NCBI RefSeq assembly: GCF_013256625.1
Contig: NZ_CP053908.1
Location: forward strand, 4,154,001 to 4,218,000
Source: Hymenobacter sp. BRD128
Lineage (GTDB): Bacteria; Bacteroidota; Bacteroidia; Cytophagales; Hymenobacteraceae
Direction: 5' to 3'
Length of the DNA stretch: 64,000 nt
Shown here: piece after piece, positions 51,878-60,958 of the stretch
Position numbering within the stretch: position 1 is the stretch's first letter
Layout: the number at the start of each line of letters is the position of its first letter
Made by a program: the position numbers and the translations under genes
The notes under the pieces: generated by a model
Databases searched by the model: none
Told to the model about the DNA's origin: nothing
The model's input: the letters and a program-made list of their open reading frames with translations, nothing else

Positions 51878-54169
51878 CTAGCGGCTCAACTCCTGGAAGT
51901 AGCGCCGGGCCAGGCGGTCGGGCGCGGGGGCTGGGGCGGCGGTGGGCACGGGCGCGGGCAGCAGGTTGGTAAGCGCGCGCTGGGCCCGGGGCAGGCAGGT
52001 AGCGCACGGCACGCGGCTGGCGCGGGCATCGGCCGCGAGCTGGCGCAGGGCGCGTAAGGCCGGTAGGTAGAGGCCAGGCATTTGCAGGGCGGCCTGGGCC
52101 AGCACAGCGCCCGCCTGTTCGAGGGCGGCGGCGGCAGCGGGGCGGGCCGGCTGGCCGCTTTGGGTGGCTAGCCAGCGCAGGGCGGCGCGCACGGCGGGCT
52201 GGGCCGGCGGGGCCGGCACGGTTTCCTGGGTGCGGGGGGCGGCGGCGCCCTTCAGCTCGCCGGTGAGGCGCAGCGTGGCCTCGGGGAAAGGCGTGGGCGT
52301 AAAACCGGCTTTCTTGACGTAGGCGCGGGTTTGCTGCTGCACCTGCTTGAGCAGGCGAAGGGCGCGGTACTCGTAGGGGCGAGCGGCGGCGGGCTGGGCG
52401 GTGCGCAGGCGCAGCTCGGCGGCCCACATCTCGTCGAGCACGGCGTGAAGCTTGGCCTTCACGGCTGGCTCCAGAAAGTCGGCGGTTTCGGCGTCGTCGT
52501 GCTTGTGCATGTAGGGGTCCATGAGCGCATCGGTGGCGGCGGTGGCCGAGGCGTTGCGGCCTAGCGGGGCTTCGGGATGATGGTCGTGGTCGTCGGCCTC
52601 GGCCTTCGGGGCGGCGGGCTTTTCATCGGCCGTGGGGGCATCGGCGGTGGGCGCGGCGGGCTCGTCGGCGGTGGGTGGGCCGGCCGTCACGCCGAGGCCC
52701 TTCTCGGCTTCTTCACCCAAAAACTTGCCGTAGCGCAGGCGCAGCGACTGCTGGTCGAAGCCCAGGGCGTTGGCGCGGTTGCTGAACTCGGCGGCCGTGA
52801 GCCTGGGCTTTTCGGCAATCAGCTTTTCGGTATCGATAATAATCTGGCGCTCCGAGCGAAAATAGGCCGGCGCGGTGTTCACGCCCATGCCCATGTCGAG
52901 GGCGCTGGCGGCGGCGGCCGTGTCCTGCCACTGCACGATAAAGGCGTCGGAGCGGGCGCTCTGGCCGTGGTTGTCGCGGGCCTGCACGTAGAAATACAGC
53001 TCGTCGCCGTAGGTCAGGCCGAGCTTGGGCAAATTCAGGAGGCTAGCCACGGTGGCCTCGCCCGGCTGGCTGCCTAGGTCAGTGCTCAGGTCGCGGCGCA
53101 CTTCGTGAAATTTCACGGCCTCGCCCTGGCCCTGGGCCACGGTGATGACCAGCTCGGCCCGGCTGAGGCCATAGTCATCGCGCAGCGTGGCCTTGACGGG
53201 TACTTCCGGCCGGGTGCCCCTGGCGGCAATAAGGGTGTAGGGCTTAGGGGTTTGCAGGCGAATGCTGGGGGCTTGGTCGGGCCGCACGTCGATGGCGTAG
53301 TCGTCGGAAGTCTGCCTCGCAAAGCGCAGCCGGTAGAGAGTTGAGGCAGTGAGGGTTTGCGTAGCTTCAAACTGATTGGCTAGCCCTACGGCGGGCCGGA
53401 GCGACACCTTTTGGCTACCAATTTCCAGTATGGGCGCGTTGCCCGCCGCACGGTTTACGTGCACCAGCCAGCGCACCAGCGCCCCCTGCGGGCACTGAAA
53501 CGAGGCGGCCGCCGGTGCAAACGCGGCCCGCCGCGTGTAGGCGGGGGGCGTCACCAGCAGCTCGACTTTAGTAAGGCGCGGGGCCGCGGCCGGCACGGGC
53601 CTGGCGGCATCGGGCGAGAAGCGCACGGCTACCGCGGCTGGGCTAGCCTGTGTGAGCTTGTTAGGTGGAGGAAGCAGCGCGATAATGGCCGCCGCCGCTG
53701 CTAATAGGCCACTAATAATGAGCGGTTTTTTAAACGAAAAAGGAAGTAAGGCTGGGCCATCAGTGAGCAATTGGGTGAGTTGCTCCGCTACGTGCCTGAC
53801 TTGTAGCTGACCCAATAGCGGCAGGTCGGCCGGGTTTGATAACAGTAGTCCTGTGCTATCCTGAAGCGCTGGAAACTGGCGGTCTAACTGCCGGGCTACT
53901 TCTTCGCGGCCGAACTTACGCAGCGGCTCCATCCACCACCCAGATACTACCAGCAGCCCTACCACCGCCAGCGCTATCCATAAGGGTGGTATACTGGGCC
54001 ACTGGTATTTACTACTCAGTAGTAACAAGCCAGTTGCCACCAGCGGCAGCAGCCCGCCGCTACTGTAGCGACTAGCATAACTCTGCCGCACGGCCTGCAG
54101 TTGAGCATGCGCTATTGCTTGGGTATGAAGCAGGCTGATTTCAGGAGCGGAGGCAACTGTTTGCGTCAT
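51878..54169 (-). CDS. DUF4175-like membrane protein
   Basis: A 763-residue protein with three membrane helices near the N-terminus (GGLLPLVATGLLLLSSKYQW, PLWIALAVVGLLVVSGWWME, and LIISGLLAAAAAIIALLPP near residue 150) and a long periplasmic part with beta-sandwich segments (VELLVTPPAYTRRAAFAP, PVKATLRDDYGLSRAELVIT) and a helical, Ala/Glu-rich C-terminal half with a His/Asp-rich patch (ADDHDHHPE). The architecture resembles DUF4175 proteins found beside MoxR/DUF58/BatA genes. The ATG overlaps the stop of the preceding BatA-like gene (ATGA), so translation is coupled. Confidence 0.7.
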   Translation of the reverse strand: MTQTVASAPEISLLHTQAIAHAQLQAVRQSYASRYSSGGLLPLVATGLLLLSSKYQWPSIPPLWIALAVVGLLVVSGWWMEPLRKFGREEVARQLDRQFPALQDSTGLLLSNPADLPLLGQLQVRHVAEQLTQLLTDGPALLPFSFKKPLIISGLLAAAAAIIALLPPPNKLTQASPAAVAVRFSPDAARPVPAAAPRLTKVELLVTPPAYTRRAAFAPAAASFQCPQGALVRWLVHVNRAAGNAPILEIGSQKVSLRPAVGLANQFEATQTLTASTLYRLRFARQTSDDYAIDVRPDQAPSIRLQTPKPYTLIAARGTRPEVPVKATLRDDYGLSRAELVITVAQGQGEAVKFHEVRRDLSTDLGSQPGEATVASLLNLPKLGLTYGDELYFYVQARDNHGQSARSDAFIVQWQDTAAAASALDMGMGVNTAPAYFRSERQIIIDTEKLIAEKPRLTAAEFSNRANALGFDQQSLRLRYGKFLGEEAEKGLGVTAGPPTADEPAAPTADAPTADEKPAAPKAEADDHDHHPEAPLGRNASATAATDALMDPYMHKHDDAETADFLEPAVKAKLHAVLDEMWAAELRLRTAQPAAARPYEYRALRLLKQVQQQTRAYVKKAGFTPTPFPEATLRLTGELKGAAAPRTQETVPAPPAQPAVRAALRWLATQSGQPARPAAAAALEQAGAVLAQAALQMPGLYLPALRALRQLAADARASRVPCATCLPRAQRALTNLLPAPVPTAAPAPAPDRLARRYFQELSR

Positions 54170-55746
54170 AGTGAAAAAGGTAAAGGCCCTGCCGAGCGCC
54201 GCCCGGCCAGCCAGCGCTCCAGCCCGAATAACAGAGCCACGAGCAGCACCAGCCCGGGCCGCAGGTCGGTGAAGCGGTAGGCCACGGGCGCGGCGGCCCC
54301 CTGGCTAGCCAGCCGCGCCGGGTGCGGCGGCAGTTGGGCCGGGTCGAGGCGGCGTTGGTCGTAGGCGGTTAGCAGCGAGTCGGTACCGAGCTGCGGATTG
54401 GTCGCCAGCAGGTCGAGCAGCAAAGCCGGGAGAGCCGGGCTTTCGGCCAAGCTGCTCCAAGGGGCATTGAGGCGCGTAGTCAAGTGATAGCTAGCACCTT
54501 TCCCCTGTTGGGTTTCGGCTAATACGAAGCGGCCCCGGCCGTCGACCCAGCGTGGGGAGCTGCCCGCTGGCAGGCTAGCGCGGCCGCGGCGCGTAAGCAG
54601 GATGGGGGCGTCGCCAGCCGTTTCGGCGGTGGCTAGGGTGGCGGTATCAGGCAAGCCGGCGCCGGTTGCTTCCTGCCACAGGTGTAGGCCGCGCGGCACC
54701 TGGGCGCGCCAAGCAGCGGGCAGCGGACTATCGCCCAGCCAAAAAAGCCAGTCGGGCGCGCCGGCCGGGTCAGGTTCCGTGGTGCTTACGGTGAGGGCTA
54801 GCGGCGCGGGCAAACCCACGGCCGCCGCCCGCAAAGCGGCGCGCAGGTAGCGCGCCTCCGCAGCCGCGCCGGCCGGGGCATATAGCACCACGCGTACTGG
54901 GCCGGTGCGCACCGGCACCGCCGGCTGCGGCTGGGCCGAATCGGCCGGCGCCGGGCGCAGCTGGGGCTGGCCACCCACCGTTTCGTAGCGCAGCGGTGGC
55001 AGGCCGGCCACCGCCAGGGTAGCGCCTGGCCGGGGCCGCGCCACGCGCAGTACCCGGTAAGTCGTCTGCTTTTCGTTGCTCTGGCCCAGCAGCAGGCGGA
55101 GGCTGTCGGCACTGCCGGCGGCGGCTTGCAGCCAGGTGCTGGCCGCGCGGGTCGGAATGGTTTGCCAGGTGAGGCTAGCCGGCAGCGCCGGGTGCGGCCC
55201 GCTAGAAGTGCGCAGGGTGGCCGGCGTCACGGCGTGCAACGGCTGGCCCGGAAAGGAGTCGGCGGCCTGCTGCATGCGGGCCCAGGCCAGGTTATCGGGC
55301 CGCGCATTCGCAACCGGGCTTTTAAGCCCCAGCGAGTCGGCCTGCCACTCGGCACTGGTGATGGCGGGCAGCCCGGCCGCCAGCCAGCGCAGCGCATAGC
55401 CGCGCCGCCGCAGCGAGTCGAGGGCCGGGCGCACGGCGGCCAGGCGGCTGCCATCGGCCAGCTCGCGGCTTATCAGCACCTGGCCGCGGCCGGCGGGCTG
55501 GGGCTGCCGCCACTGCGGGCCGGCCAGCGCCCCGGCCAGCGCGGCCAGCAGGGCGGCGCGCAGCAGCAGCAGCCAAATCTGCTCCAGGCGGAGGTTGCGC
55601 AGGCGGCGATTGGCGCCGGCCGCTAGCCAGCGCAGGCTGCCCACCGCCACCTCGCGGCCGGGCCGGCGGTTCCAGAGGTGGATGGCCAGCGGCACCAGGA
55701 GGCCGAGCAGGGCAAGCAGCGCAGAAGGGTTGGCGAGGGTGAGCAA
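54166..55746 (-). CDS. BatA-like membrane protein (start uncertain)
   Basis: About 526 residues from a TTG at 55746. The N-terminus LTLANPSALLALLGLLVPLA then IHLWNRRPGREVAVGSLRWL is the aerotolerance-regulator (BatA) N-terminal domain: a membrane helix followed by the NRR motif. A second helix (QIWLLLLRAALLAALAGAL) follows near residue 60; the rest is a periplasmic Ala/Pro-rich part and a last helix (RPGLVLLVALLFGLERWLAG). The frame is open to 56007, but that part overlaps DUF58 and a repeat. No ATG is available where homologues begin; an AT-rich repeat abuts the coding region. Confidence 0.7.
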   Translation of the reverse strand: MLTLANPSALLALLGLLVPLAIHLWNRRPGREVAVGSLRWLAAGANRRLRNLRLEQIWLLLLRAALLAALAGALAGPQWRQPQPAGRGQVLISRELADGSRLAAVRPALDSLRRRGYALRWLAAGLPAITSAEWQADSLGLKSPVANARPDNLAWARMQQAADSFPGQPLHAVTPATLRTSSGPHPALPASLTWQTIPTRAASTWLQAAAGSADSLRLLLGQSNEKQTTYRVLRVARPRPGATLAVAGLPPLRYETVGGQPQLRPAPADSAQPQPAVPVRTGPVRVVLYAPAGAAAEARYLRAALRAAAVGLPAPLALTVSTTEPDPAGAPDWLFWLGDSPLPAAWRAQVPRGLHLWQEATGAGLPDTATLATAETAGDAPILLTRRGRASLPAGSSPRWVDGRGRFVLAETQQGKGASYHLTTRLNAPWSSLAESPALPALLLDLLATNPQLGTDSLLTAYDQRRLDPAQLPPHPARLASQGAAAPVAYRFTDLRPGLVLLVALLFGLERWLAGRRSAGPLPFSL

Positions 55747-55883
55747 TACCGCAGATTCAAACTGATTTAACGGATTTCGCAGATACGCCCGCTGCGCGAG
55801 CTGACTACGCTTCGTAGTACTTTCGGTGGTGTGGGACTCCGCGCTCGTGCACGAAAACCCTTCGTGCCTTCCGCGGTAAAAAA
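55747..55883. repeat. Repeat-like spacer between DUF58 and BatA-like genes
   Basis: A 137-bp gap, unusually long for this operon. It includes ACCGCAGATTCAAACTGATT followed by a second GCAGAT, which resembles a common dispersed intergenic repeat type, and a GTGCACGAA/TTCGTGC pair around 55840-55875. It carries no gene. Confidence 0.4.
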
Positions 55884-56759
55884 TTACTTCATCAACTGCC
55901 GGCGTTTCAAAAACTCGCGCATAGCGCCGTCGAGCGGGTCGGCGGTGCTGAGCTGGTGGTAGTCGAGGCCCTGCTGGCGGGTGGTCTGGGCGGTGTCGCG
56001 CAGCCACTGGCGCAGCTGCTGCTGGTAGCCGGCGCGCTGCTGGTCGGCATCGAGCTGGATGGTCTGGCCGGTTTCGAGGTCGCGGAATGTGACGGGACCT
56101 TTATAGCTAAAATTCAGCTCGTTGCCCGCCACGAGGTGTAGCAGTAACACGTCGCCGCTGGTGGCGCGCAGGCGCGCCAGCAGGTGGTTTATCTCGCCGC
56201 TTTCCTCATATAAGTCGCTCACGCACACCGTGAGGGCGCGTTGGCGCCGGGCGGTGAGCGGAGCCAGCGTGGCGGTATCAGGGAAAGTGCCAGCCGCCTC
56301 GGCCGTTGCGAGGGCGTGGTAGAGGCGCGGCAGCTGCCGGGTATCGGCGCGGGCCGGGAAGTGCTGTAAGCCACCGGGGCTGAGGATAGTGAGGCCCACG
56401 GCATCGCCTTGCTTCTGGGCCAGGTAGGCCAGCGCGGCCAGCAGCAGCCGGGCGTAGTCGAGCTTGGTAAGACCATTGTCGTCGCGGTGGTTCATGCTGG
56501 CGCTGGCGTCGAGCACGAGGTTGATGACCAGGCTGGTATCGACTTCCGACTCGCGCAAAAAATACTTGTCCGAGCGGGCGGCCAGGCGCCAGTCGAGGCG
56601 GCGCAGGTCGTCGCCGGGCTGGTAGGGCCGGTACTGGCTGAACTCCATGCCCGCGCCCTGCCGGCGGCTGGCGTGCGCGCCCGCCAAAAAGCCCTCGGCC
56701 GCCTGGCGGGCGGCCAGCGGCAGGTTGCGCAGGGCGTAGAGGAGTTCGGGCGTGAGCAT
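55884..56759 (-). CDS. DUF58 domain protein
   Basis: A 291-residue soluble protein. It has the DUF58 core: GMEFSQYRPYQPGDDLRRLD and WRLAARSDKYFLRESE, then a von Willebrand A-like fold (LVINLVLDASASMNHRDDNG with a MIDAS-like DxSxS, and LTVCVSDLYEESGEINHLL). DUF58 proteins accompany MoxR ATPases and are thought to act as their substrates or adaptors. Here the MoxR gene is immediately upstream, separated by a 144-bp palindromic element. Confidence 0.88.
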   Translation of the reverse strand: MLTPELLYALRNLPLAARQAAEGFLAGAHASRRQGAGMEFSQYRPYQPGDDLRRLDWRLAARSDKYFLRESEVDTSLVINLVLDASASMNHRDDNGLTKLDYARLLLAALAYLAQKQGDAVGLTILSPGGLQHFPARADTRQLPRLYHALATAEAAGTFPDTATLAPLTARRQRALTVCVSDLYEESGEINHLLARLRATSGDVLLLHLVAGNELNFSYKGPVTFRDLETGQTIQLDADQQRAGYQQQLRQWLRDTAQTTRQQGLDYHQLSTADPLDGAMREFLKRRQLMK

Positions 56760-56775
56760 TAGGAGTAGTTACGTC

Positions 56776-56919
56776 GATGGTGCGGGGCTCCGCCCCGTGC
56801 CGGCTATTGGCGGGCCGCTGGCCCGCAGTCGTTGAACGATACTTGATGTGGCAGTGGTGCGGCTCCGTGCAGGCCAGCGGTCTGTTGGTAGCCGGCACGG
56901 AGCAGGGCCCCGCGCCATC
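56776..56919. repeat. 144-bp palindromic element
   Basis: Outer arms at 56776-56806 (starting GATGGTGCGGGGCTCCGCCC) and 56889-56919 are inverted with 4 mismatches in 31. Inside are further palindromes, e.g. GCGGGCCGCTGGCCCGC around 56811-56827. The element would fold into a long structured RNA between moxR and DUF58. It resembles a MITE or BIME; no transposase is present. Confidence 0.65.
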
Positions 56920-56922
56920 GGG

Positions 56923-57900
<978 letters not shown>

Positions 57901-57931
57901 TATTTACTTGGTAATGAGCACTTATTAAAAA

Positions 57932-58032
57932 CGTCTGTCATGCTGAGCTTGCCGAAGCATCTTGTTCGTTTCAATATGCACGCCTAGCAAGAAAGCGGGC
58001 AAGATGCTTCGGCAAGCTCAGCATGACAGACG
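57932..58032. repeat. REP-like palindrome with perfect 33-bp arms
   Basis: Left arm 57932-57964 (CGTCTGTCATGCTGAGCTTG... to CATCTTG) and its exact reverse complement 58000-58032, loop of 35 nt containing CCTAGC. Core TCATGCTGAGCTTGCCGAAG is the same family as the arms flanking the IS630. Between the DUF4159 and MoxR genes. Confidence 0.85.
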
Positions 58033-58046
58033 CCACAGGGGCGTTT

Positions 58047-58667
58047 TCAACTTAGCGCATACAGCAGAATATTGACGCCAAACTTGGTGTTGTCCTCGGC
58101 CAGAAAGCGCTTGTTGCGAAAGTCATAGTCCCACTCGCAGCCGTAGTCTTTGTTGGAGTAAAGCACCCCTAGCCGGTTAGTGAGCGTGATGCCCTTGAGG
58201 TAGTCGTGCACCAGGTCGTCGCCCCAGCCATTGAGTTCGAAGCCGGTGTTGGGCGGGCCGTCCTTGAATTTAAAGAACTGGCTGTAAATGGGATGCGTCT
58301 TTGGGATTTTCTGCAACGCGCTGGCGCCGAAGCACACCCGCATCTGCTCTTCGAAGGAGCGGGCGAAGAGGCCGTCGATGTCGTGGTTGCAGTCGTCCAC
58401 AAACACGAAGCCGCCGTTGCGCACGTACTGGATAAAGTTTTTTTTCTCTTGGGCCGAAAACTGCACCAGCCGGTGCCCGCTGAGGTAGCAAAAGGGGTAG
58501 TTGAACAGCTCGGGGCTATCCAGGGCCACTACTTTTTCCTTGGTTTCGACGGGCACCGTGGTGTACTGCACCAGCGAGTGCAGCAGGTTGGCGGGCATGC
58601 GTTCGTCCACGGCGTCCCAATCGCCGGAGTGGTAGCTGAGGCGCACGAAGGTGAAAGGGGCTGGCAT
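58047..58667 (-). CDS. DUF4159 domain protein
   Basis: A 206-residue soluble protein without a signal peptide. Residues FTFVRLSYHSGDWDAVDERM, FNYPFCYLSGHRLVQFSAQE and FVFVDDCNHDIDGLFARSFE are typical of DUF4159. In many bacteria this gene lies beside MoxR, DUF58 and BatA genes, and it opens that cluster here. The fold is thought to be related to glutamine-amidotransferase-like domains, but no activity has been assigned as far as I know. Confidence 0.85.
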   Translation of the reverse strand: MPAPFTFVRLSYHSGDWDAVDERMPANLLHSLVQYTTVPVETKEKVVALDSPELFNYPFCYLSGHRLVQFSAQEKKNFIQYVRNGGFVFVDDCNHDIDGLFARSFEEQMRVCFGASALQKIPKTHPIYSQFFKFKDGPPNTGFELNGWGDDLVHDYLKGITLTNRLGVLYSNKDYGCEWDYDFRNKRFLAEDNTKFGVNILLYALS

Positions 58668-58873
58668 AATGTGAAAAAAGGCGGCAAGCGAAGTGGCAAG
58701 GTTGCACCCAAAAACGATTCATTACGCATTCACGGCGCACGGCGCAACCTTTGTGGCTGCAACCTTTGCGCACCCCAAAAGCCCCTTCGTATGCGTTGGG
58801 GGGCTAGTGGCGGCCTGGGCGGCCTGGCCACGTAGCGCCCAGATTTTTGTTAACTTGTTCATACCCAATACCC

Positions 58874-59500
58874 ATGAAAAATTTTATCCTAGCGGCTGCC
58901 CTGCTGCTCCTGGCTAGCCAGGCCCACGCCCAGTTCGGTATCAAAGGCGGAATTAATGAGGCCGTGCTCACGGGCCGCGTGGGCGAAGACGCCACGTATA
59001 AAACCTATTTTCACGCCGGCATCTTTTATGAGGCCAAGCTGCTGGGGCCGCTTTCCATTCAGCCCGAAGTGCTGTACTCGCTCCAGGGCGCGCAGCTGAA
59101 GGGGGCCACTACTACCGCCAACTACACCACGCAGCTCAACTACGTGTCGGTGCCCCTGCTGCTGAAGGCCACTTTGGGGCCGGTGTACGTGGAGGCGGGC
59201 CCGCAATTCAGCTACCTGGTTTCGGCCAATGAAAACGGCATGATTCAGGTGCGCAACGCCAGTGGTGCGCCGCTGTTCGTGAGTGCCGACCAGACCTCGA
59301 CCAGCAACTACAAGCGCAACGATTTTGCCCTCGTGGCCGGCGTGGGGCTCAAGCTGGGCTCCGTGGTGCGCGTGGGGGGCCGCTTCGTGGCGGGCCTCAA
59401 CGACATCAATAATGTGCAGTACCTGGTGGGCGTGAATGACCCGCAACTGCAAAACCGGGTATTTCAGTTTTACGCCGCATTCCAGCTGCCCAAGCTGTAA
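58874..59500 (+). CDS. PorT-like outer-membrane beta-barrel protein
   Basis: A 208-residue exported protein. Signal peptide MKNFILAAALLLLASQAHAQ. The mature part starts FGIKGGINEAVLTG and contains strands such as PLSIQPEVLYSLQGAQLKGA, YVSVPLLLKATLGPVYVEAG and DFALVAGVGLKLGSVVRVGG, the pattern of the PorT-family small barrels common in Bacteroidota. A role in type IX secretion applies only to PorT itself; most members are uncharacterised. The leader contains the word GCAACCTTTG twice (around 58741 and 58758). Confidence 0.85.
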   Translation: MKNFILAAALLLLASQAHAQFGIKGGINEAVLTGRVGEDATYKTYFHAGIFYEAKLLGPLSIQPEVLYSLQGAQLKGATTTANYTTQLNYVSVPLLLKATLGPVYVEAGPQFSYLVSANENGMIQVRNASGAPLFVSADQTSTSNYKRNDFALVAGVGLKLGSVVRVGGRFVAGLNDINNVQYLVGVNDPQLQNRVFQFYAAFQLPKL

Positions 59501-59516
59501 GGGGCTAGCCAGGACT

Positions 59517-59589
59517 GGCGACCGCTGCTAAAAAAGAACGTCAGGCTGAACAAAGTGAAGCCTGACGTTCTTTTTTAGCAGCGGTCGCC
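59517..59589. terminator. Long bidirectional terminator hairpin
   Basis: Perfect 31-bp arms (59517-59547 and 59559-59589) with an 11-nt loop; each arm includes an A6 or T6 tract next to AGAACGTCAGGCT. It separates two convergent genes and should terminate both. The GTCAGGCT...AGCCTGAC core is loosely related to the REP-like palindromes. Confidence 0.88.
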
Positions 59590-59600
59590 TACCACCGAAA

Positions 59601-60926
59601 TCAAATAGCGTCCGAGAGGCTTGTAAACGTGAAATCCCGCACTTTCAGGGGTGGCACCAGGCAGCCGGCTAGCCGCACCGAGCGACCGATGGCCTCAATA
59701 TTATTGAGCATAATAATGGGGCTCTCGTTGAAGCGCAGGTTCTTAATCGGAAATTTGATGGCCCCGTTTTCGATGTAAAACGTGCCGTCGCGCGTCAGGC
59801 CGGTGTAGAGCAGCGTTTGCGGGTCGACCTCGCGGATGTACCACAGGCGCGTGACCAGGATGCCCTTGGCCGTGCTCTTGATGAGGTCGGCGGTGCTCTG
59901 CGTACCGCCCGTCATGATGAAGCCGCTCGGGTAGGCGGTGGGCGCCACCTTATTTTTTTCGGCCCAGTAGCGCGAGTAGTACAGGTTTTTCACTACGCCC
60001 TTCTCTACCCAACTCATGCGGCTGGTGGGTAGGCCCTCGCCGTCGAAGGCATTGCCGGGCACCTCGGTATTGAGCGGGTCGGAGTAGATGTTGATGCGCT
60101 CGTCGAAGAGCTTGTCGCCCTTGCGGTTGCCGCCGCCCTTTCGGGTCAGGAAGCTGCGGCCTTCGTCGGCCGAGCGCGCGTCGAGGCCGCTCACCAGTCC
60201 GCCGAGCAGCGACAGGTCGTCGCCAGCCATGAGCGCGGCCGGCTCCAGAATCACGGTGTACTTGCCCGGCTCAATGGCCTTGGCGCCCACCGAGCCGGTA
60301 GCCTTGTCGGCCGCCCGCTGGGTCAGGGCCTTGAAATTAAGCTTGGCCGGGTCGGTGGCATCGGCCACGGCGTAGCCCGAGCCGCGCCCGTCGGCGGTGC
60401 GCACCGTCACCGAAAAGTCGGTATTGGTTGATTGCTGGTAGGCCTCCAGCCCCTTCGAGTTGCGCAGGGCCGTGAAGGTCGTGCCCCCGTTGAGAAAGCC
60501 GGCCGAAGTCAGGTTTTTGGCTGCGCACAGGGCCATGCTGTCGGCGGCGGCCTGGGCGCGGGTAGTGGGCGTGAGGGGCGCCGGGGCCGTCGAAGGCGGG
60601 TTGAGGTAGGCTTGGGGGCCTAGCAGCGGCACGTACTCGGGGCTTTCGGGGGCTAGCCGGGCTATTTCTTCGGCCCGCTGCACGCAGCGGCGCAGGGTGG
60701 CCTCGTCAAATTCGTTGCAGGTGGCAATGCCGCTGCGCTTGCCAAAGCGCGATTCGACGGTGAGCGACACGGTATCGGCCGCGCCGGCCGTGCTCACGCT
60801 GTTGCGGGCGTAGCGAATGTTGCCGGTGGTGCGCCCGCTCAGGCCCACTGCGCACTCGTCGGCGGTGCTGTAGGTGAGTACTTTTTTGAGGAGCGCCTGG
60901 GCTTCGTCTTTGGAGATAATAGCCAT
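59601..60926 (-). CDS. TldE/PmbA-family protein (copy a)
   Basis: A 441-residue soluble protein of the TldE/PmbA family, the non-catalytic partner of TldD in a heterodimeric metalloprotease. Seen are the N-terminal YARNSVSTAGAADTVSLTVE, FGKRSGIATCNEFDE, and the C-terminal LWYIREVDPQTLLYTGLTRD and GTFYIENGAIKFPIKNLRFN. No HExxxH motif, as expected of TldE. The start is 32 bp after the TldD stop. A close paralogue lies at 62796-64000, and one stretch is nearly identical between the copies at the DNA level. Confidence 0.88.
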   Translation of the reverse strand: MAIISKDEAQALLKKVLTYSTADECAVGLSGRTTGNIRYARNSVSTAGAADTVSLTVESRFGKRSGIATCNEFDEATLRRCVQRAEEIARLAPESPEYVPLLGPQAYLNPPSTAPAPLTPTTRAQAAADSMALCAAKNLTSAGFLNGGTTFTALRNSKGLEAYQQSTNTDFSVTVRTADGRGSGYAVADATDPAKLNFKALTQRAADKATGSVGAKAIEPGKYTVILEPAALMAGDDLSLLGGLVSGLDARSADEGRSFLTRKGGGNRKGDKLFDERINIYSDPLNTEVPGNAFDGEGLPTSRMSWVEKGVVKNLYYSRYWAEKNKVAPTAYPSGFIMTGGTQSTADLIKSTAKGILVTRLWYIREVDPQTLLYTGLTRDGTFYIENGAIKFPIKNLRFNESPIIMLNNIEAIGRSVRLAGCLVPPLKVRDFTFTSLSDAI

Positions 60927-60958
60927 ATTGATGATGCTATGTAATGGGCTAACCAGGA

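Noticed and set aside
55884..56007. Upstream extension of the BatA-like frame to 56007
   Set aside because: It overlaps the DUF58 gene and the repeat-like spacer and shows no signal or conserved sequence before LTLANPSALL.
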